A stretch of DNA of 16,084 nt from Bacteroidota bacterium (GTDB taxonomy: Bacteria; Bacteroidota; Bacteroidia; Chitinophagales; Chitinophagaceae), in contig CANHIR010000023.1 of NCBI GenBank assembly GCA_947461015.1, forward strand, positions 1 through 16,084. The letters run 5' to 3'. Positions 13,677 to 16,084 of this stretch are shown piece by piece; the first letter of the stretch is position 1, and every line of letters starts with the position of its first letter. The notes beneath the pieces are model-generated. The model did no database searches, had not been told where the DNA came from, and saw nothing but the letters and a program-made list of their open reading frames with translations. Position numbers and translations under genes: made by a program.

Positions 13677-14855
13677 TTAATAGGTAAATACCTCCTGACC
13701 AAAATCTCCTTTTAAAATTAATTCTTTATTTAAAGCAGTTTCAACTCTTCCAATTATTTGAGAATCAATTCCTAATGAGCTTGCAATTGAAATTAAAGTA
13801 TCAGCTTTTTCGGGAGTCGTAAAAATTTCTAATCGATGACCCATATTAAATACCTGGTACATTTCACGTGCATTTGCACCTGAATTGGCTTGGATCAAAT
13901 TAAAGATAGGTGGGATAGGCATAAAATTGTCTTTCACAATACGCATATTGCCTGGTAGGTATTTCATGCACTTGGTTTGCCCTCCTCCACTGCAATGAAT
14001 CATGCCTTTTACTGCATCAAAGTGATTGGTCAAGATAGCCTTCACCAAAGGAGCATAGGTTCTTGTGGGGCTTAATAAAAGTTTACCTACCGAGATATCC
14101 CCAAAACCAGGAATGTCTATTTGATCCGTTACTTTGTTCTTTCCTATGTATACAACTGCATCCGCTAAAGTAGATTCGAAGGTCTCAGGATATTTGGCCG
14201 CATATACTTTGCTTAACACATCATGTCTTGCACTGGTTAATCCATTACTTCCTAACCCACTATTATACTCGGTTTCATAATTTGCTTTCCCATGACTTGA
14301 AAAACCCACAATTACCTGGCCTGGTGCAATTAAATCATTGGTGATTAATTTAGATTTGGGCCATCTTGCGGTCATGGTACCGTTTACCGCAATGGTTCTT
14401 ACCACATCTCCAACGTCGGCTGTTTCACCGCCCAGAAATTCAATGTTAACGCCATAGGTTTTAAGTGTATTGAAAAAGTCTTGGGTACCATTAATTACCT
14501 GACTTAATATTTCACCCGTAATCACCGATTTATTTCGATCAATGGTAGAAGAAAATAAGATTTGATCATAAATTCCAACACATAATAAATCATCCAAATT
14601 CATCGCAATCGCATCCTGCGCAATTCCCTTCCAAACACTTGCATCTCCCGTTTCTTTCCAGTATATATATGCCAATATACTTTTAGTGCCTGCACCGTCT
14701 GCATGCATAATATTTATATAATCCGATTGCCCACCTAGGAAGTCGGCATACAACTTGCAAAAAGCATTAGGATATAAGCCCTGGTCTAAATGTTGAATGG
14801 CAGCGTGAACTTCTTCTTTTTGTGCGGATACTCCGCGTTGGGCATACAATGACAT
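13677..14855 (-). CDS. purM: Phosphoribosylformylglycinamidine cyclo-ligase (AIR synthase)
   Basis: The 392-residue PurM family protein would use ATP to cyclise FGAM to aminoimidazole ribonucleotide, the fifth step of purine synthesis. 'HADGAGTKSILAY' (51-63), 'DAIAMNLDDLLCVG' (81-94) and 'LGGETADVGDVVRT' (141-154) are the characteristic ATP and metal-binding blocks. 'CSGGGQTKCMKYL' and 'FNMGHRLEIFT' mark the C-terminal domain. It is longer and more divergent than the ~345-residue E. coli enzyme; such long forms are what I would expect in Bacteroidota. An 'AIR synthase-related' protein with another substrate cannot be excluded without alignment. It diverges from ribF across 67 bases with a -7 box on this strand. 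Confidence 0.85.
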   Translation of the reverse strand: MSLYAQRGVSAQKEEVHAAIQHLDQGLYPNAFCKLYADFLGGQSDYINIMHADGAGTKSILAYIYWKETGDASVWKGIAQDAIAMNLDDLLCVGIYDQILFSSTIDRNKSVITGEILSQVINGTQDFFNTLKTYGVNIEFLGGETADVGDVVRTIAVNGTMTARWPKSKLITNDLIAPGQVIVGFSSHGKANYETEYNSGLGSNGLTSARHDVLSKVYAAKYPETFESTLADAVVYIGKNKVTDQIDIPGFGDISVGKLLLSPTRTYAPLVKAILTNHFDAVKGMIHCSGGGQTKCMKYLPGNMRIVKDNFMPIPPIFNLIQANSGANAREMYQVFNMGHRLEIFTTPEKADTLISIASSLGIDSQIIGRVETALNKELILKGDFGQEVFTY

Positions 14856-14868
14856 GAACTAAATTGAT

Positions 14869-14901
14869 TTGGAGTACAAAGGTACAATTGTTTTACATTT
14901 G
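14869..14901 (+). promoter_or_regulatory. ribF: Bacteroidota-type promoter for ribF
   Basis: TTG at 14869-14871 and TACATTTG at 14894-14901 are separated by 22 bases. This matches TTG/TAnnTTTG near the long end of accepted spacing. The -7 box ends 21 bases before the ribF ATG. Confidence 0.6.
14877..14884 (-). promoter_or_regulatory. purM: -7 box TACCTTTG for purM
   Basis: Read on the minus strand, these bases give an exact TAnnTTTG, 21 bases before the purM ATG. No TTG occurs at the expected upstream distance. The box lies inside the spacer of the opposing ribF promoter, so the two promoters overlap. Confidence 0.5.
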
Positions 14902-14922
14902 TGCCATATTTAGCAAAAGAAG

Positions 14923-15873
14923 ATGAAGGTTCATTATAATTTACAAGATTTACCCCCATTTAAGAACGGAGTGATTACTACCGGGGCATTTGATGGGGTT
15001 CATAAAGGGCACCAAAAGATTATTGGCAGAATGCAAGAAATTGCAAATGAAATAAACGGGGAAACCATCATTATTACATTTCATCCTCACCCTCGCAAAA
15101 TAACCTCGTCTATCCCCGGGGAAATTAAACAACTAACTTCTTTACAAGAACGCATTCATTTATTAGAAAATGCAGGGGTAGACCATTTAGTTGTTGTTCC
15201 CTTTGATTATCATTTTTCTAACCTTTCCGCACAAGGATATGTAGAAACTTTTCTGGTTGCTAATTTTAAACCACATACTATAATTGTTGGTTACGACCAC
15301 CGTTTTGGCAAAGGAAGACTAGGCAACTTTGAAATGCTTCAAAATTTAGGTGTACAATTTAAATTCCAAGTTGAACAAATAAATGAGCAACTTGTTGACA
15401 ATGAAATTATCAGTTCCACCCATATAAGAGAATACTTAACTGAAAAAAATATTGACAAAGCAAATGAACTTTTGGATTATGCCTATTTTTTTGAAGGCTT
15501 CATTGTAAGAGGGAATCAAATTGGCAGAACCATTGGCTTTCCTACCGCCAATTTGCATATCAATGATGAAGAAAAATTAATCCCTTCAAATGGAGTATAT
15601 GCAGTAAGGGTAAAAGGAACTTGTTTTAAGGAGCGAATACTAGATGGGATGATGAATATTGGTGTAAGACCAACCGTAGATGGCCATAAAAAAGTTATTG
15701 AAGTAAATATTTTCGAATTTGATGAAGATATTTATGAGCAAACCATTACCGTTATGGTATATGACTATATTAGAGGTGAAGTAAAGTTTAATGGATTAGA
15801 TGCACTTAAAGAACAATTAAATAAAGATGTAATTTCTGCAAAAACTATTTTGCAGGCACATCCATTATTTTAA
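14923..15873 (+). CDS. ribF: Bifunctional riboflavin kinase/FAD synthetase
   Basis: The 316-residue protein first phosphorylates riboflavin to FMN and then adenylates FMN to FAD, in the cytoplasm. The N-terminal nucleotidyltransferase domain shows 'GAFDGVHKGH' (21-30), 'FHPHPR' (53-58) and 'ISSTHIREYL' (163-172). The C-terminal kinase domain begins with 'GRTIGFPTANL' (201-211) and continues with 'NGVYAVRV' and 'MNIGVRPTVDG'. It ends with the expected 'VYDYIRGEVKFNGLDALKEQL' helix region. Both active sites look complete and the length is typical. The start ATG has an AAAAGAAG just upstream. No FMN riboswitch-like leader is present. It diverges from purM and its end overlaps holA on the other strand by 29 bases. 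Confidence 0.96.
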   Translation: MKVHYNLQDLPPFKNGVITTGAFDGVHKGHQKIIGRMQEIANEINGETIIITFHPHPRKITSSIPGEIKQLTSLQERIHLLENAGVDHLVVVPFDYHFSNLSAQGYVETFLVANFKPHTIIVGYDHRFGKGRLGNFEMLQNLGVQFKFQVEQINEQLVDNEIISSTHIREYLTEKNIDKANELLDYAYFFEGFIVRGNQIGRTIGFPTANLHINDEEKLIPSNGVYAVRVKGTCFKERILDGMMNIGVRPTVDGHKKVIEVNIFEFDEDIYEQTITVMVYDYIRGEVKFNGLDALKEQLNKDVISAKTILQAHPLF

Positions 15874-16084
15874 AGACTAATTCTTTTAATAAATCACCGT
15901 CGGAATTATCTGCATTTTTAATGCCAATCACTCTTAAGTTGTATTCTTGAATAAGCAAGAGAATTTGCTCTACTTTTACATAGGAATAATTCCGAGCAGC
16001 AGCCATATAGTTTTTTACTAAAAATGGCGGAATGCCTACTTCGCTCGCAATCCTTCTTTCATCATTAGTTCCTAATCCATAAAC
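15845..16084 (-). CDS. holA: DNA polymerase III subunit delta, C-terminal 79 residues (partial)
   Basis: The minus-strand frame is open from the window edge to the TAG at 15845-15847 and encodes 79 residues. 'RRIASEVGIPPFLVKNYMAAARNYSYVKVEQILLLIQEYNLRVIG' followed by 'LLKELVFKIM' matches the C-terminal collar domain of HolA, the clamp-loader delta subunit that opens the beta clamp. The N-terminal ATPase-like domains, typically more than 200 further residues, lie beyond the right edge. Its last 29 bases overlap the end of ribF on the opposite strand. The assignment is from the characteristic C-terminal pattern; the missing part prevents confirmation. Confidence 0.8.
   Translation of the reverse strand, partial: VYGLGTNDERRIASEVGIPPFLVKNYMAAARNYSYVKVEQILLLIQEYNLRVIGIKNADNSDGDLLKELVFKIMDVPAK

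Noticed and set aside
284..16084. A hidden defence or novel multi-gene system
   Set aside because: Apart from the repeat array and a few uncharacterised single proteins, every gene belongs to a familiar housekeeping family, and gene neighbourhoods are conventional.

Overview
The window looks like a chromosomal segment from a member of the Bacteroidota, most likely near the Chitinophagaceae. This is judged from protein character alone. The DNA is AT-rich, most genes lack a Shine-Dalgarno sequence, several upstream regions carry the Bacteroidota -7 box TAnnTTTG, and there are lineage-typical proteins (DUF3810, a cysteine-free L32, a ~390-residue PurM). Most of the window is housekeeping. I see no phage, transposase, CRISPR, tRNA, rRNA or defence cassette.

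Layout. Positions 1-247 hold about two and a half copies of a 100-bp tandem repeat with nested inverted repeats, cut by the window edge. Next on the minus strand are a short baeRF-like (release-factor-related) fragment and an Sfp-type phosphopantetheinyl transferase. Divergent to these is dcd (dCTP deaminase), which converges on a membrane DUF3810 protein; the two share a TTAA double stop. From a good promoter at 3186-3215 runs the conserved cluster yceD-rpmF-plsX, linking ribosomal protein L32 to phospholipid synthesis. It is followed by a cystathionine beta-synthase/cysteine synthase-like enzyme. fbaA (class II aldolase) and accD (acetyl-CoA carboxylase beta) follow on the plus strand, ending in a strong terminator that abuts the smpB start. 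smpB converges on a small two-helix DUF3592-like membrane protein.

The minus strand from 14855 down to 9342 carries purM, ftsE and smc. smc is split by a one-base frameshift near its C-terminal head: restoring one base gives a single 1172-residue reading frame. purM and ribF diverge from a 67-bp region with facing -7 boxes. ribF overlaps the 3' end of holA (DNA polymerase III delta), which runs off the right edge.

Biological themes are lipid precursor supply (plsX, accD, the Sfp-type transferase), chromosome segregation and replication (smc, holA, ftsE as a division or envelope ABC ATPase), nucleotide metabolism (dcd, purM), cofactors (ribF) and ribosome rescue (smpB, perhaps the baeRF fragment). 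The items most worth a second look are the structured tandem repeat with compensatory base changes, the smc frameshift, the zinc-ribbon-less L32 at the canonical locus, and the terminator/promoter overlap in front of smpB. None of these amounts to a demonstrated new system.
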